Positions 28,096 to 36,167 are shown, numbered from the stretch's first letter. The stretch is DNA of 36,167 nt from an uncultured Prevotella sp. (GCA_905236815.1 CAJOPE010000122.1:1-36167); one strand, 5' to 3'. Made by a program: numbers and translations. The notes: generated by a model not told the origin, from the letters alone.

Positions 28096-28103
28096 CAAAG
28101 GTA
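28096..28103 (-). promoter_or_regulatory. -7 box for the DUF2851 gene
   Basis: Minus-strand TACCTTTG, 18 bases upstream of the start at 28078. Confidence 0.55.
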
Positions 28104-28149
28104 ATAATAAATTAAAAAAACTGAGCAGAAACGCCTAAAAATAATGGGC

Positions 28150-28184
28150 TTTGCGATGTATAAATGGAAAAAATTGTATCTTTG
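28150..28184 (+). promoter_or_regulatory. Promoter of the dapB-lepB operon
   Basis: TTTG (28150-28153), 23-bp spacer, TATCTTTG (28177-28184). Its position downstream of an in-frame ATG at 28164 shows that this ATG cannot be the dapB start. Confidence 0.65.
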
Positions 28185-28208
28185 CGCAAACGTTTAATTC
28201 GAATTAAA

Positions 28209-28964
28209 ATGAAAATTGCACTTATCGGCTACGGCAAGATGGGACGTATGATCGAGCAGATCGCCCTGGAGCGTGGCCACGAAATCGTTTGTAAAATTGA
28301 TGTTGATAATCCTCAGGACTTCGACAGCCCTGAGTTTGAAAGTGCTGATGTGGCCATCGAGTTCACAAATCCGCTGGCTGCCTACGATAACTATCTGAAG
28401 GCTTTTAAGCACCATGTAAAGGTGGTTTCTGGTTCTACCGGTTGGATGAAGGACCATCAGGCCGAGGTTGAGGCACTTTGCAAGGATGGACAGAACACCC
28501 TTTTCTGGGCTAGCAACTACTCTGTAGGTATGGCTATCTTCCAGGCTGTTAACCGCTATTTGGCTAAGATCATGAATGGCTTCAAGCAGTATGATGTTAC
28601 CATGGAGGAAACTCACCATGTGCACAAACTTGATGCTCCATCTGGTACAGCAATCACTCTGGCCGAGGAGATTCTCGACAATATGGACCGCAAGGACAAA
28701 TGGGTGAAGGGTTTCCAGCATAATGCCGATGGTACAGAGGAAGGTACCAATGATGTGGCTGCTGATGAGTTGCCAATCGCAAGTATCCGCCGTGATGAGG
28801 TTCCTGGCATTCACACTATCAACTATGATTCTGATGCCGACCTTATCTCTATTACCCACGATGCTCATAGCCGCAAGGGCTTTGCCTTGGGTGCTGTTCT
28901 GGCTGCTGAATATACTGTAAACCATACAGGTTTATTGACTACCTCTGATTTGTTTAAGTTCTAA
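28209..28964 (+). CDS. dapB: 4-hydroxy-tetrahydrodipicolinate reductase
   Basis: 251-residue NAD(P)H-dependent enzyme of the diaminopimelate/lysine pathway, supplying peptidoglycan precursors. The start is the ATG at 28209, giving MKIALIGYGKMGRMIEQIA, the Rossmann GxGxMG motif at the N-terminus; the longer frame from 28164 would precede the transcription start. DVAIEFTNP, VVSGSTGW and NTLFWASNYSVGM precede the catalytic loop EETHHVHKLDAPSGTA with the proton-donor His pair, Lys and substrate-binding loop. lepB follows after 5 bases. Confidence 0.95.
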   Translation: MKIALIGYGKMGRMIEQIALERGHEIVCKIDVDNPQDFDSPEFESADVAIEFTNPLAAYDNYLKAFKHHVKVVSGSTGWMKDHQAEVEALCKDGQNTLFWASNYSVGMAIFQAVNRYLAKIMNGFKQYDVTMEETHHVHKLDAPSGTAITLAEEILDNMDRKDKWVKGFQHNADGTEEGTNDVAADELPIASIRRDEVPGIHTINYDSDADLISITHDAHSRKGFALGAVLAAEYTVNHTGLLTTSDLFKF

Positions 28965-28969
28965 ATGTT

Positions 28970-30421
28970 ATGATTGATAGAGAAAAACAAAAACTGAATA
29001 TGAAGGTACAATGGACAAAATTTATCGTTGTCCTAGTACTCTATTTGATATTCCTCTTCTGGGTGAAGAGCTGGTTGGGACTAATCGTAGTTCCATTTAT
29101 CTATGATGTTTATATTAGCAAGAAGATTAAATGGCAATGGTGGAAAGAGGCCGAGAGTGTTACCCGCTTCATTATGAGTTGGGTGGATGCTTTGGTATTT
29201 GCGCTTGTAGCCGTATATTTCATTAACCTCTTCTTCTTCCAGAACTATGTTATTCCATCAAGTTCTTTGGAAAAGAGTTTGCTCACTGGTGATTACCTCT
29301 TCGTGAGCAAGGTGAGCTATGGACCTCGCATTCCTGAGACTCCATTGACAATGCCTCTCACTCAGCACACTATGCCTTTGGTAAATGTGAAGAGCTATAT
29401 CGAGTGGCCTCATTGGGACTATCGCCGTGTGAAGGGATTGGGCAATGTTCAGCTGAACGATATCGTTGTCTTCAACTATCCAGCAGGCGATACACTTGTT
29501 AATGAGGAGAAATATGCAAGTTACGATTACTATGCAAATTTTGCCTATCCTCTCGGTCATGACATCTATGTACAGAGATATGGTGCAACTCCTGACCTTA
29601 CCAAAATGAATGATGTTGCCCGTTACGAGTATTTCGAGAAGATTTATGCAATGGGTACCAGCTATGTAAAGCAGAACCCTGCTGAATTTGGTGATGTTAT
29701 CTCTCGTCCTACCGATCGTCGTGAAAATTATGTGAAGCGTTGTGTCGGACTTCCTGGTCAGACACTTCAGATTAAGAATCACATTGTTTATCTCGATGGT
29801 AAGGCTAATAAGGAGCCTGAGAATGTTCAGTATACCTACAAGGTTAAGCTGAAGGGAGAAATGACTCAGGAACTTATGGATGAACTGGGCATTACCAATG
29901 AGGATATGTTGATGTTGAACCAGAGTGGTTGCATCCCTTTGACCAAGCGTGCTTATAATGCTTTGAAAGCCAACAAGAATCTGGTGGCAAATATCAGCTA
30001 TAACTCGGATGCTTCGACAGGTGATACTTATCCTTTGAATGCCGTAACAGGTTGGACAAGAGATAACTACGGCCCGCTTTGGATTCCTAAGAAGGGTGCT
30101 ACTATCAAGTTGGATATGAAGAATCTTCCAATGTATGAGCGTTGCATCAAAGTGTATGAGAAGAACGAACTGAAGGTAAATAAGGGTCAGATCTATATCA
30201 ATGGTAAGTTGGCTCACAGCTATACCTTCAAGATGGATTACTACTGGATGATGGGTGATAACCGTCACAACTCAGCCGACTCAAGATACTGGGGCTTCGT
30301 GCCAGAAGACCATATCGTAGGTAAGCCAATCTTCATTTGGTGGAGTCATAGTCCAGACCATAATGGATTCTCAGGAATCAGATGGTCAAGACTCTTCACT
30401 TTTGTGGATAACATCAAGTAA
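28970..30421 (+). CDS. lepB: Signal peptidase I, long Bacteroidota form
   Basis: 483-residue inner-membrane serine protease that removes signal peptides from secreted proteins. Hydrophobic segments are at about 17-46 and 70-90. The catalytic Ser is in YVIPSSSLEKSLLTGDYLFV (Ser99 by alignment with the IPSGSM motif) and the general-base Lys in RRENYVKRCVGLPG (Lys256). The last conserved box, GDNRHNSADSRYWGFV, is intact. The Ser-Lys distance and total length are much greater than in E. coli LepB, because of insertions of ~100 residues between boxes B and D and ~130 after box D. A second S26-type gene follows 32 bases downstream. Confidence 0.94.
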   Translation: MIDREKQKLNMKVQWTKFIVVLVLYLIFLFWVKSWLGLIVVPFIYDVYISKKIKWQWWKEAESVTRFIMSWVDALVFALVAVYFINLFFFQNYVIPSSSLEKSLLTGDYLFVSKVSYGPRIPETPLTMPLTQHTMPLVNVKSYIEWPHWDYRRVKGLGNVQLNDIVVFNYPAGDTLVNEEKYASYDYYANFAYPLGHDIYVQRYGATPDLTKMNDVARYEYFEKIYAMGTSYVKQNPAEFGDVISRPTDRRENYVKRCVGLPGQTLQIKNHIVYLDGKANKEPENVQYTYKVKLKGEMTQELMDELGITNEDMLMLNQSGCIPLTKRAYNALKANKNLVANISYNSDASTGDTYPLNAVTGWTRDNYGPLWIPKKGATIKLDMKNLPMYERCIKVYEKNELKVNKGQIYINGKLAHSYTFKMDYYWMMGDNRHNSADSRYWGFVPEDHIVGKPIFIWWSHSPDHNGFSGIRWSRLFTFVDNIK

Positions 30422-30453
30422 TTCGCCCTCCGCAAGGAGAGAAGTTACGATAC

Positions 30454-30852
30454 ATGAACAACTGGACAAAGTTTGCCATCTCGCTGGGAGTGTTTTTAGG
30501 TCTTGCTTGGCTCATTCGCTCCTTTGCGTTTACAATCTACTCGGTACCTGAGAATGGACTCGTAGCAGGTCTGCATAGCGGTTCGCGTGTGATTGTAAAC
30601 AAGGTGGCTAATACTGCCTATAAAAAAGGCGATGTGGTGGTTTTCACCGATTCTTTGTCCAATTATATTGGAACTATCAAGGCGGTGCCAGGAGATACAG
30701 TAACTCTTGGTTCCGCCTTATATATTATTCCCTATACTTGTTGCAAGCGGTGCGGATGCCCCGATTGCAAGTTCTATCTCATCGAGCAGGGGAAATCACA
30801 ACGGCTTGTCCACCGCCACCTTTTTGTGGGGAAAGCCAGCAAAATCTTCTAG
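30454..30852 (+). CDS. Short S26 signal-peptidase paralogue, predicted catalytically inactive, Cys-rich
   Basis: 132 residues with one N-terminal membrane helix (about 6-28) and the S26 start IRSFAFTIYSVPENGL. The position of the nucleophile (PSxS in active enzymes) reads PENG, with Gly35 in place of Ser. In the Lys box, YIGTIKAVPGDTV, the catalytic Lys aligns with Gly73; Lys76 is three residues off. The GDNRxNSxDSR box is missing. Instead the C-terminal part holds CCKRCGCPDC (Cys96, 97, 100, 102, 105) and VHRH (His120, 122), a possible metal site. It ends in VGKASKIF. A good RBS (AAGGAGA) precedes it. Either a pseudo-enzyme with a new role or a product of reductive evolution; the next gene begins one codon after its stop, in the same frame. 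Confidence 0.8.
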   Translation: MNNWTKFAISLGVFLGLAWLIRSFAFTIYSVPENGLVAGLHSGSRVIVNKVANTAYKKGDVVVFTDSLSNYIGTIKAVPGDTVTLGSALYIIPYTCCKRCGCPDCKFYLIEQGKSQRLVHRHLFVGKASKIF

Positions 30853-30855
30853 TTT

Positions 30856-31530
30856 TTGGAAACAGCAATACTTTCAGCAACCTATTTTGGTCCGATTCAG
30901 TGGTATCAGAAACTGAATCGTATGGATGCTTGTATCATCGATCCTTACGAGCATTTTGTAAAGCAATCGTATAGAAGTCGTTGTATTATCTCGACTACCC
31001 AGGGATTGCAGAAACTCTCCGTACCCGTTATCTTCGAGAATCACATGCCTTTGAAGGATGTCGAGATCTCCGATCACGGTAATTGGCGCCATCTGCATTG
31101 GAATGCCCTCTGTTCCGCCTATGGCGAGAGCCCTTTCTTCGAGTATTATCAAGATGATATCCGTCCTTTCTTTGAAAAGAAATGGAAATGGCTCCTCGAT
31201 TATGATATGGAGATCTTGGAGAAGATGATTGAGTTGCTGGATTTAGATAAGACCTATGGAAAGGAAGATTCTTCCATCTCGCTTTCAAAGGAGTATGTTC
31301 AACTATCTTCTGGAGATAATATTTCTGAAGATCAACTGGGCGATCCTCAAGCAAATCTATCGATAAAGGATTTTCGAATGAGTATCAATCCAAAACATCC
31401 GGGCGAGGATCCTGATTTCCAGTCTCTTAAGTATTATCAGGTATATCAGCAGAAGTTTGGATTTCAAGAGAATCTATCCATTCTCGACCTGCTGTTCAAC
31501 GAGGGAAATGAGGCAGTATTCTATCTATAA
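30856..31530 (+). CDS. WbqC-like family protein
   Basis: 224 residues matching the WbqC-like family, often found in or near glycan biosynthesis loci but of uncertain activity. The N-terminal signature AILSATYFGPIQWYQKL is encoded only if translation begins at the TTG at 30856, so I use that start; the first ATG (30922-30924) would remove it. Other landmarks are IIDPYEHFVKQSYRSRCIIS, LSVPVIF and DHGNWRHLHWNALCSAYGESPFFEYY. One codon separates it from the stop of the S26 paralogue, in the same frame. The secreted protein gene follows after 16 bases. Confidence 0.85.
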   Translation: METAILSATYFGPIQWYQKLNRMDACIIDPYEHFVKQSYRSRCIISTTQGLQKLSVPVIFENHMPLKDVEISDHGNWRHLHWNALCSAYGESPFFEYYQDDIRPFFEKKWKWLLDYDMEILEKMIELLDLDKTYGKEDSSISLSKEYVQLSSGDNISEDQLGDPQANLSIKDFRMSINPKHPGEDPDFQSLKYYQVYQQKFGFQENLSILDLLFNEGNEAVFYL

Positions 31531-31546
31531 CCCCCAATAAAGTTCT

Positions 31547-33433
31547 ATGAAAAAGTTATTACTCTCTCTTCTGCTATGTTTTCTTTCGATTTCATCGTGG
31601 GGAGTCTCGAAAGATACACCTCAACTCTGCATGGAGATGCTTCAGCGCTTTCAGCCCTGGCTGCTCAAAGACTATGTGGAGATAGATTCACTTCATGGAA
31701 CTTTCAAGGGAGAGAACACTTTTGGCAATGACGAGAAAGGGGTGCGCACTAATGCCGACCTCTCGATGATTGCCGCTTTTCTGCAGAAATATTCTTCTTC
31801 AAAGAGCGATGAATTGGCCGATAAAGCGATGAAATCGCTGAGATATGCCATCGATACCCATCGTTCCGTAAGGAAATATCCATGTAAACATGGAAAATAT
31901 TGGGGTTCAAGCTCCCAAAAACAACATCAGTGGGAATCTTCCCTCTGGGCTTTTTCAGTGGCGTGGTCGGCTTATTTTCAATGGGAGAACCTTACGGATG
32001 AAATGAAATCCGATCTGCATAAGCTTTTGGTGGCTGAATGTAATTATGAATTAGAACGCGCCATTCCTACGGGTTTTAAAGGAGATACCAAAGCTGAGGA
32101 GAACGGATGGGAGGTAGATGTGCTGGCTGCAGCCCTTGGTTTGTTTCCCAATGATTCCCTTGCGCCTCGATGGTATCAGCGGATGAATGAGTTTGCTATC
32201 AACAGCTATTCCCATCCATCCGATGCTTCCAATTCGAAAATTGTCGATGAAATCAATCAGCTATCGGTGGCTGCTCTTTATAAAGGTGCCAATCTTTATC
32301 CCGACTGGACACTCCAAAATCACGATTTCTTCCATACAAGCTATCAGAATGTGGTTATTCAGGAGTTGGGAGAGGCTTATCTCGCCTTGTCTCTCTTTCC
32401 TAAAATTGCTGAGACTCAGAAGGAATGGCCGAAGAAAGCCTTGCTGCATAATTGCGATAAAGTCACCCGAAATGTGTTGAATTGGCTTACACTTCCCGAT
32501 GGTGAGCAGGCAATGCCGAATGGCAACGATTGGAGTTTGTTCCTCTACGACCAAATCACTTCCTATTCCACAATGGCTTGTTTTCTTGAAGATGCTGATG
32601 CCTTATACTTCGAGCGTCAGGCTGCCAATCAGATAGCAAACCGGCAGAAGGCTACTTCCGATGGAAGCTGGCTTTTGCGTGCGGATGTGGGCGGAAGAAG
32701 AATGGGGGTTGAGGCGCATCGTGTGATGATGAGCTATCTGATGCATCAATTTAAATCTACCGATTTAAACGCCACAACTTGGAATGATTTTATGAATCGC
32801 CATTCCAATGCCAAACTCTTTCCTTCCCAAAAGGTGGTGAGAACTCTCTATCCTGATTATTTCGCCTGTTTTGGATGGAGTGAGGGAAAGAAAAGCTATA
32901 CTGGTTATTTTGCTCCCTTAGATTCAACGAATAATAATCTGGTAGTCCCTTTCCGAAAGTATAATACCGGCAATCTTATCGGCTATTATAAGGTGAAGGG
33001 ACATAAGGTGAATGCGGTTCCTGCCTCACAGCCTATTTTCGAAGTAAAAGACCGTGATTTTATCGTGAGAGGTTCCCTTTATGAGAATGATTCCACCCTT
33101 CTTCGAAAATTTGTTTTGAAGACTTCATCCAAAGGACTCATCTATGAGGATGAAGTTCAACTGCTGAAGCCTGTCGAAATCCTTGAGGATCATACAGGTA
33201 TGCTTGCAATAAGCACCGATGAATTCACCCGAACTCAAAGGAATATTTTATCCAGTAAGGGAACAGTAATCATTGATAAGTTGCTGAAAATTCAGAGTAA
33301 TTCGACTGAAACAGTAGTGATAGGCGATGAATCCATCGAGAATTCTATAAAAACAATAAAGGTTTACCCTTTTGGAGGCAAACCTTTATTGAAGCATCGG
33401 GTTATTTATAAATCAATGTCGAAAGGTTATTAG
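31547..33433 (+). CDS. Secreted protein of unknown function, alpha/alpha-toroid-like with C-terminal beta domain
   Basis: 628 residues with a signal peptide (MKKLLLSLLLCFLSISSWG). I do not recognise the family firmly. The first ~380 residues are helical with many Trp, His and Tyr (HQWESSLWAFSVAWSAYFQW, HDFFHTSYQNVVIQELGEAY, GNDWSLFLYDQITSYSTMA, RADVGGRRMGVEAHRVMM), reminiscent of (alpha/alpha) toroid glycan-active enzymes such as heparinase- or hyaluronate-lyase-like proteins. The rest, ~220 residues, is beta-rich (VKDRDFIVRGSLYEND, GLIYEDEVQLLKPVEI). A carbohydrate-related role is inference only. Last gene of the dapB run; its 3' end overlaps the convergent M16 gene by 32 bases and contains that gene's terminator. 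Confidence 0.75.
   Translation: MKKLLLSLLLCFLSISSWGVSKDTPQLCMEMLQRFQPWLLKDYVEIDSLHGTFKGENTFGNDEKGVRTNADLSMIAAFLQKYSSSKSDELADKAMKSLRYAIDTHRSVRKYPCKHGKYWGSSSQKQHQWESSLWAFSVAWSAYFQWENLTDEMKSDLHKLLVAECNYELERAIPTGFKGDTKAEENGWEVDVLAAALGLFPNDSLAPRWYQRMNEFAINSYSHPSDASNSKIVDEINQLSVAALYKGANLYPDWTLQNHDFFHTSYQNVVIQELGEAYLALSLFPKIAETQKEWPKKALLHNCDKVTRNVLNWLTLPDGEQAMPNGNDWSLFLYDQITSYSTMACFLEDADALYFERQAANQIANRQKATSDGSWLLRADVGGRRMGVEAHRVMMSYLMHQFKSTDLNATTWNDFMNRHSNAKLFPSQKVVRTLYPDYFACFGWSEGKKSYTGYFAPLDSTNNNLVVPFRKYNTGNLIGYYKVKGHKVNAVPASQPIFEVKDRDFIVRGSLYENDSTLLRKFVLKTSSKGLIYEDEVQLLKPVEILEDHTGMLAISTDEFTRTQRNILSSKGTVIIDKLLKIQSNSTETVVIGDESIENSIKTIKVYPFGGKPLLKHRVIYKSMSKGY
33355..33390 (-). terminator. Intrinsic terminator of the M16 gene, inside the convergent CDS
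   Basis: Perfect 11-bp inverted repeat AATAAAGGTTT (33355-33365) / AAACCTTTATT (33380-33390). Read on the minus strand it is followed by GTTTTTAT, about 12 bases after the M16 stop. It lies within the last 80 bases of the secreted-protein gene. Confidence 0.75.
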
Positions 33434-34655
33434 CAGGGAATAGCTCTTGGGCTACCTGCTGAATTTCCTCTGGTGTAATAGCATCTATCTTTTCATAGAG
33501 TGCTTCCACATTCTTTTCCCAACCATAGTGCAGGAAACTCTTGCCAAAGTCGAGGGCGAAGTTCTCCCGATTGTCGCAAGCCACTCCAATTTGCCCTTTT
33601 ATTTGCTTCTTAGCCGCCGAAAGCTGTCGGTCGGTTAGTTTTTCGTTGATGAAGTTATCGAGCTCTCTGCGCACTAATTTCATGCATTTATCGATATCTT
33701 CAGGGTCACATCCGAAGTAGATACTCCATTCTCCAGCATCCCCATAGCTCACCATCGAACTTTCCACCGTATATACCAGTCCGTTGTTCTCTCGCAAGGC
33801 GAGGTTCAGTTTGGCATTCATGCCCGGACCTCCCAGGATATTGTTGAGCAGGTAGAGGGCTATACGAAGCGGATGGTGGATGTCGTAGGCCTGACAGCCT
33901 ATCATCACATGCGCCTGATGGGTATTCTGTTCCTTGATAAGTTCTTGCTTCTGATAAGGCTGATGGAAAGTTTTGCGGGGAGTAGTCTTCTCGCAAACCT
34001 CGAGTGGATATTTCTCGAAAGCCTTCTCTAGATAATGTCGGATAGCCTTTTCCTGCTTCTCTGCTGAGGCTTCACCCGAAGGACCGCCATAGATAAAGAA
34101 GATGGCATTGTCTGGCCGGTAGAACTTGCGGGTGAATCGCAAGGCATCCTCGGTCTTGAAGCCTCTCACATTCTCGGCAGAGCCAAGGATGTTATGGCCA
34201 ATGGGATGTCCCTTAAACAGAAGATTGTCGAATTCATCGTATATCAGTTCACTCGGACTGTCGTTGTAACTCTCGATCTCATCGCAGATTACCTCCACCT
34301 CCTTGTCTATCTCATTCTGTGGATAGACAGAATGGAAGACAATATCGGTGAGCAAGTCGATGGCCCGCTCGATATGGTCGTTGAGGATGGCAGAATAATA
34401 AACAGTATCCTCCTTATTGGTGAAAGCATTAAGGTCGCCTCCCACACTCTCCAGACAGTTAAGAATGTGCCAGGAATTTCGATGGGTAGTACCTTTGAAA
34501 GTGACATGCTCGCAGAAATGGGCAAGTCCCTCCTCGCCAGGAAGCTCGTCGCGCGAGCCGGCATTGATTTCATAGCCGCAATACACCACCTTGCTCTCGC
34601 TCGGAAGGTGAATCACCCTGAGTCCGTTGTCTAGTTGAAATGTATTATACTTCAT
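33402..34655 (-). CDS. M16 family zinc metallopeptidase
   Basis: 417-residue pitrilysin/processing-peptidase-like protein. The inverted zinc motif HFCEH is at residues 46-50, and the distal Glu lies in EVEVICDEIESYNDSP near residue 126, so this is a catalytic-type subunit. LDNGLRVIHLPSESK at the start and GGPGMNAKLNLALRENNGLVYTV (R/Y pair of the C-terminal half) complete the family pattern. No signal peptide, so it is likely cytoplasmic. Substrate unknown. The promoter box at 34663 places transcription start almost at the ATG. The 3' end overlaps the convergent gene by 32 bases. Confidence 0.93.
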   Translation of the reverse strand: MKYNTFQLDNGLRVIHLPSESKVVYCGYEINAGSRDELPGEEGLAHFCEHVTFKGTTHRNSWHILNCLESVGGDLNAFTNKEDTVYYSAILNDHIERAIDLLTDIVFHSVYPQNEIDKEVEVICDEIESYNDSPSELIYDEFDNLLFKGHPIGHNILGSAENVRGFKTEDALRFTRKFYRPDNAIFFIYGGPSGEASAEKQEKAIRHYLEKAFEKYPLEVCEKTTPRKTFHQPYQKQELIKEQNTHQAHVMIGCQAYDIHHPLRIALYLLNNILGGPGMNAKLNLALRENNGLVYTVESSMVSYGDAGEWSIYFGCDPEDIDKCMKLVRRELDNFINEKLTDRQLSAAKKQIKGQIGVACDNRENFALDFGKSFLHYGWEKNVEALYEKIDAITPEEIQQVAQELFPANNLSTLIYK

Positions 34656-34662
34656 TGCATTG

Positions 34663-34670
34663 CAAAAATA
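34663..34670 (-). promoter_or_regulatory. -7 box for the M16 gene
   Basis: Minus-strand TATTTTTG ending 8 bases before the ATG at 34655; the mRNA would be nearly leaderless. Confidence 0.45.
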
Positions 34671-34714
34671 ATAAAAAGATTAGAGATAAAAGATGGGTAA
34701 ATGGGTATTTTTGC

Positions 34715-34722
34715 TATCTTTG
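34715..34722 (+). promoter_or_regulatory. -7 box for the PfkB-family kinase gene
   Basis: TATCTTTG. Transcription would start near 34728, which argues for the ATG at 34769 rather than 34736 as the kinase start. Confidence 0.55.
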
Positions 34723-34768
34723 CACAAAATAAGCGATGGGGAATCACCTGTCGGTAGAAATAGCAAAT

Positions 34769-35695
34769 ATGAGAAAGGTAATTGGAATTGGCGAGACGGT
34801 TCTCGACATTATATTTAAGGGAGACAAGCCAGTAAATGCTGTCCCTGGTGGCAGTACTTTTAATGCGATGATTTCGCTGGGAAGAGCGGGAGTGAATACG
34901 AACTTCATCAGTGCTACAGGCGATGACCGTGTGGGCAACTATGTAACGAAGTTCATGCTCGACAATGGAGTGAGTTCCGAGGCTGTGAGTGTTTTTCCTG
35001 ATAGTAAGACTCCTCTTTCCTTGGCTTTCCTCGATGAGAATAATCATGCTGATTATATTTTCTACAAGGATCATCCTCACGATCAGTTGGAATTCTCTTT
35101 TCCAGAGGTAAATCCAGATGATATCGTACTCTTTGGCAGCTTCTTTGCGGTGAATCCTGTGGTTCGTCCGCAGGTGGCTGGTTTCCTCGAGTATGCCCGT
35201 GATCATGGGGCTATCATTTACTATGATGTGAACTTCCGTCCAAATCATAAGGCCGACCAGATGAAGATTACTCCAAACCTCATTGAGAACCTTGAGTATG
35301 CCGATATTGTGAGAGGCAGCAACGAGGATTTTGATGTACTTTATGGAATGCCAGATCCTGATAAAGCTTATACTGCCGAGATTAGTTTCTACACCAAGAA
35401 GTTCATCTGTACTTGTGGGGCAGAACCAGTTCAGGTGCGTGCCGAGAATGGTTTCAAGAAGGCTTATGAGGTGGAGCAGGGACCAACCGTGAGTACGATT
35501 GGTGCTGGCGATAACTTCAATGCAGGCTTCATCTATGGAATGTTGAAATATAACATTACTCGCGAGACCATCGAACAGGGCTTGAGCGAAGAACAGTGGG
35601 ATAAGCTGGTGGCAAGTGGACAGATGTTCTCAACCGAATGTTGCAAGGATATCTATAACTATGTATCCAAGGAGTTTGGTGAGCGTTTACGCTAG
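34769..35695 (+). CDS. PfkB-family carbohydrate kinase (fructokinase-like)
   Basis: 308-residue ribokinase-fold sugar kinase. The start at 34769 (MRKVIGIGETVLDIIF) gives the standard N-terminal strand and leaves a sensible leader after the -7 box; an in-frame ATG at 34736 is too close to the transcription start. The first PfkB signature is PGGSTFNAMISLGRAG; YYDVNFRP and RGSNEDFDVL are mid-domain landmarks. The second signature VSTIGAGDNFNAGFIYG carries the catalytic Asp in GAGD. Fructose or a related sugar is the likely substrate, but specificity cannot be read. Monocistronic; a 44-bp perfect palindrome begins 5 bases after the stop. Confidence 0.93.
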   Translation: MRKVIGIGETVLDIIFKGDKPVNAVPGGSTFNAMISLGRAGVNTNFISATGDDRVGNYVTKFMLDNGVSSEAVSVFPDSKTPLSLAFLDENNHADYIFYKDHPHDQLEFSFPEVNPDDIVLFGSFFAVNPVVRPQVAGFLEYARDHGAIIYYDVNFRPNHKADQMKITPNLIENLEYADIVRGSNEDFDVLYGMPDPDKAYTAEISFYTKKFICTCGAEPVQVRAENGFKKAYEVEQGPTVSTIGAGDNFNAGFIYGMLKYNITRETIEQGLSEEQWDKLVASGQMFSTECCKDIYNYVSKEFGERLR

Positions 35696-35700
35696 ATAGA

Positions 35701-36007
35701 ATGAAGGATAAAATATTTTTTCAAAAAAATATTTTATCCTTCATATTGTTTATAACTTTTTGATTCATAGTTACTTCCTATGAAGGAAGAAAAAATGGTT
35801 TTTATAAACATGCACTTTTCGTGTGATTTATATCTCGTTTGCTGTGATAGATGAAGAGGCATGAAAGTAATCTATCTATAATCTTTGTGAATTATTCCCT
35901 TTGTTGAGAAAGTGAAAATTTACCTTCATAAGAACTCTTTGTCATTCAGTTAGTTACGATGAATATGAAGGATAATGTATTTTTTTGAAAAAATGTTTTT
36001 ATCTTTT
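35701..36007. mobile_element. MITE-like element, copy B
   Basis: About 307 bp with the same plan as copy A (2058-2342). The left end is a perfect palindrome (35701-35744): 21-bp arms starting ATGAAGGATAAAATA around a CA centre. The right end (35965-36007) is a decayed version. Inside are CTATGAAGG (about 35779) and, inverted, ATTTACCTTCATAAGAACTC (about 35919-35938). The left palindrome starts 5 bases after the kinase stop and could also end that transcript. The remaining bases to the window end (36008-36167) show no feature I can support. Confidence 0.6.
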
Positions 36008-36167
36008 ATATTTACAAAATTCTATTTCTTGAAGGAATACTAATTTGCTGGATTAATCAAGTTTTCAAAGTAATCATATACTTAACGTGAGTTCGACGAA
36101 ATATAACTCCTTGAAATTTGGTGATTAGCGAATACGGTTGAAATAGCCAACGTAAATGTACGGTTTA

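Noticed and set aside
28164..28208. 15-residue N-terminal extension of DapB
   Set aside because: It lies upstream of or within the promoter box at 28177-28184, and the family starts at the Met at 28209.

Overview
The window looks like a chromosomal segment of a Bacteroidota bacterium, most likely Prevotellaceae (Prevotella/Segatella). Three things point there. TAnnTTTG-type -7 promoter boxes recur in front of genes. Several genes belong to families typical of the phylum: a PG_1098-like methyltransferase, DUF2851, a very long signal peptidase I, and a membrane-bound TPR/AraC-type regulator. The TPP riboswitch/thi operon has a Bacteroidales style. The species is inference; I see no rRNA, tRNA, CRISPR array or complete insertion sequence.

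Layout. 1-1759: 3' part of the succinate dehydrogenase/fumarate reductase flavoprotein gene and complete sdhB, closed by a terminator. 1760-2665: a 906-bp gene-free stretch with a possible gene remnant, a MITE-like element (copy A) and a 22-bp palindromic repeat array. 2666-4308: a methyltransferase gene convergent with a small lipoprotein gene. 4567-11157: probable operon of a GNAT-like protein, parE, an S41 protease and a membrane TPR/HTH regulator. 11158-11533: candidate small RNA. 11534-13515: ruvB-coaD-ybeY on the minus strand. 13774-15500: BASS-type transporter overlapping a ThiE/TenI-like gene. 15501-21747: promoter, TPP riboswitch with a visible RBS-sequestering hairpin, then thiD, thiE, thiC, thiG, thiS, thiH and a terminator. 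21748-22847: a repeat-rich intergenic region leading to a Fur-family regulator. 23402-28078: dusB, a hot-dog thioesterase, dprA and a DUF2851 gene on the minus strand, with a 560-bp degenerate repeat tract between dusB and the thioesterase. 28209-33433: dapB, lepB, a catalytically defective S26 paralogue, a WbqC-like gene and a secreted protein, probably one operon. 33402-34655: M16 peptidase, overlapping its convergent neighbour. 34769-35695: PfkB-family sugar kinase, followed by copy B of the MITE-like element.

How the genes work together. The clearest system is thiamine biosynthesis. ThiC makes the pyrimidine (HMP-P) and ThiD phosphorylates it; ThiG, ThiH and ThiS make the thiazole; ThiE couples the two. 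The set sits behind a TPP riboswitch. ThiF (ThiS activation) and ThiL are not in the window. The BASS transporter/ThiE-like pair just upstream is outside the riboswitch transcript but may belong to the same metabolism.

The most unusual non-coding content is a set of repeat families: two ~285-307-bp elements with palindromic ends near opposite ends of the window, three short arrays of 13-16-bp palindromes with 22-23-bp periods, a 133-bp inverted-repeat element with a partial second copy, and a cluster of TATCTAA palindromes upstream of the Fur-family gene. The most unusual protein is the 132-residue S26 signal-peptidase relative that lacks the catalytic Ser and Lys but carries a Cys cluster.
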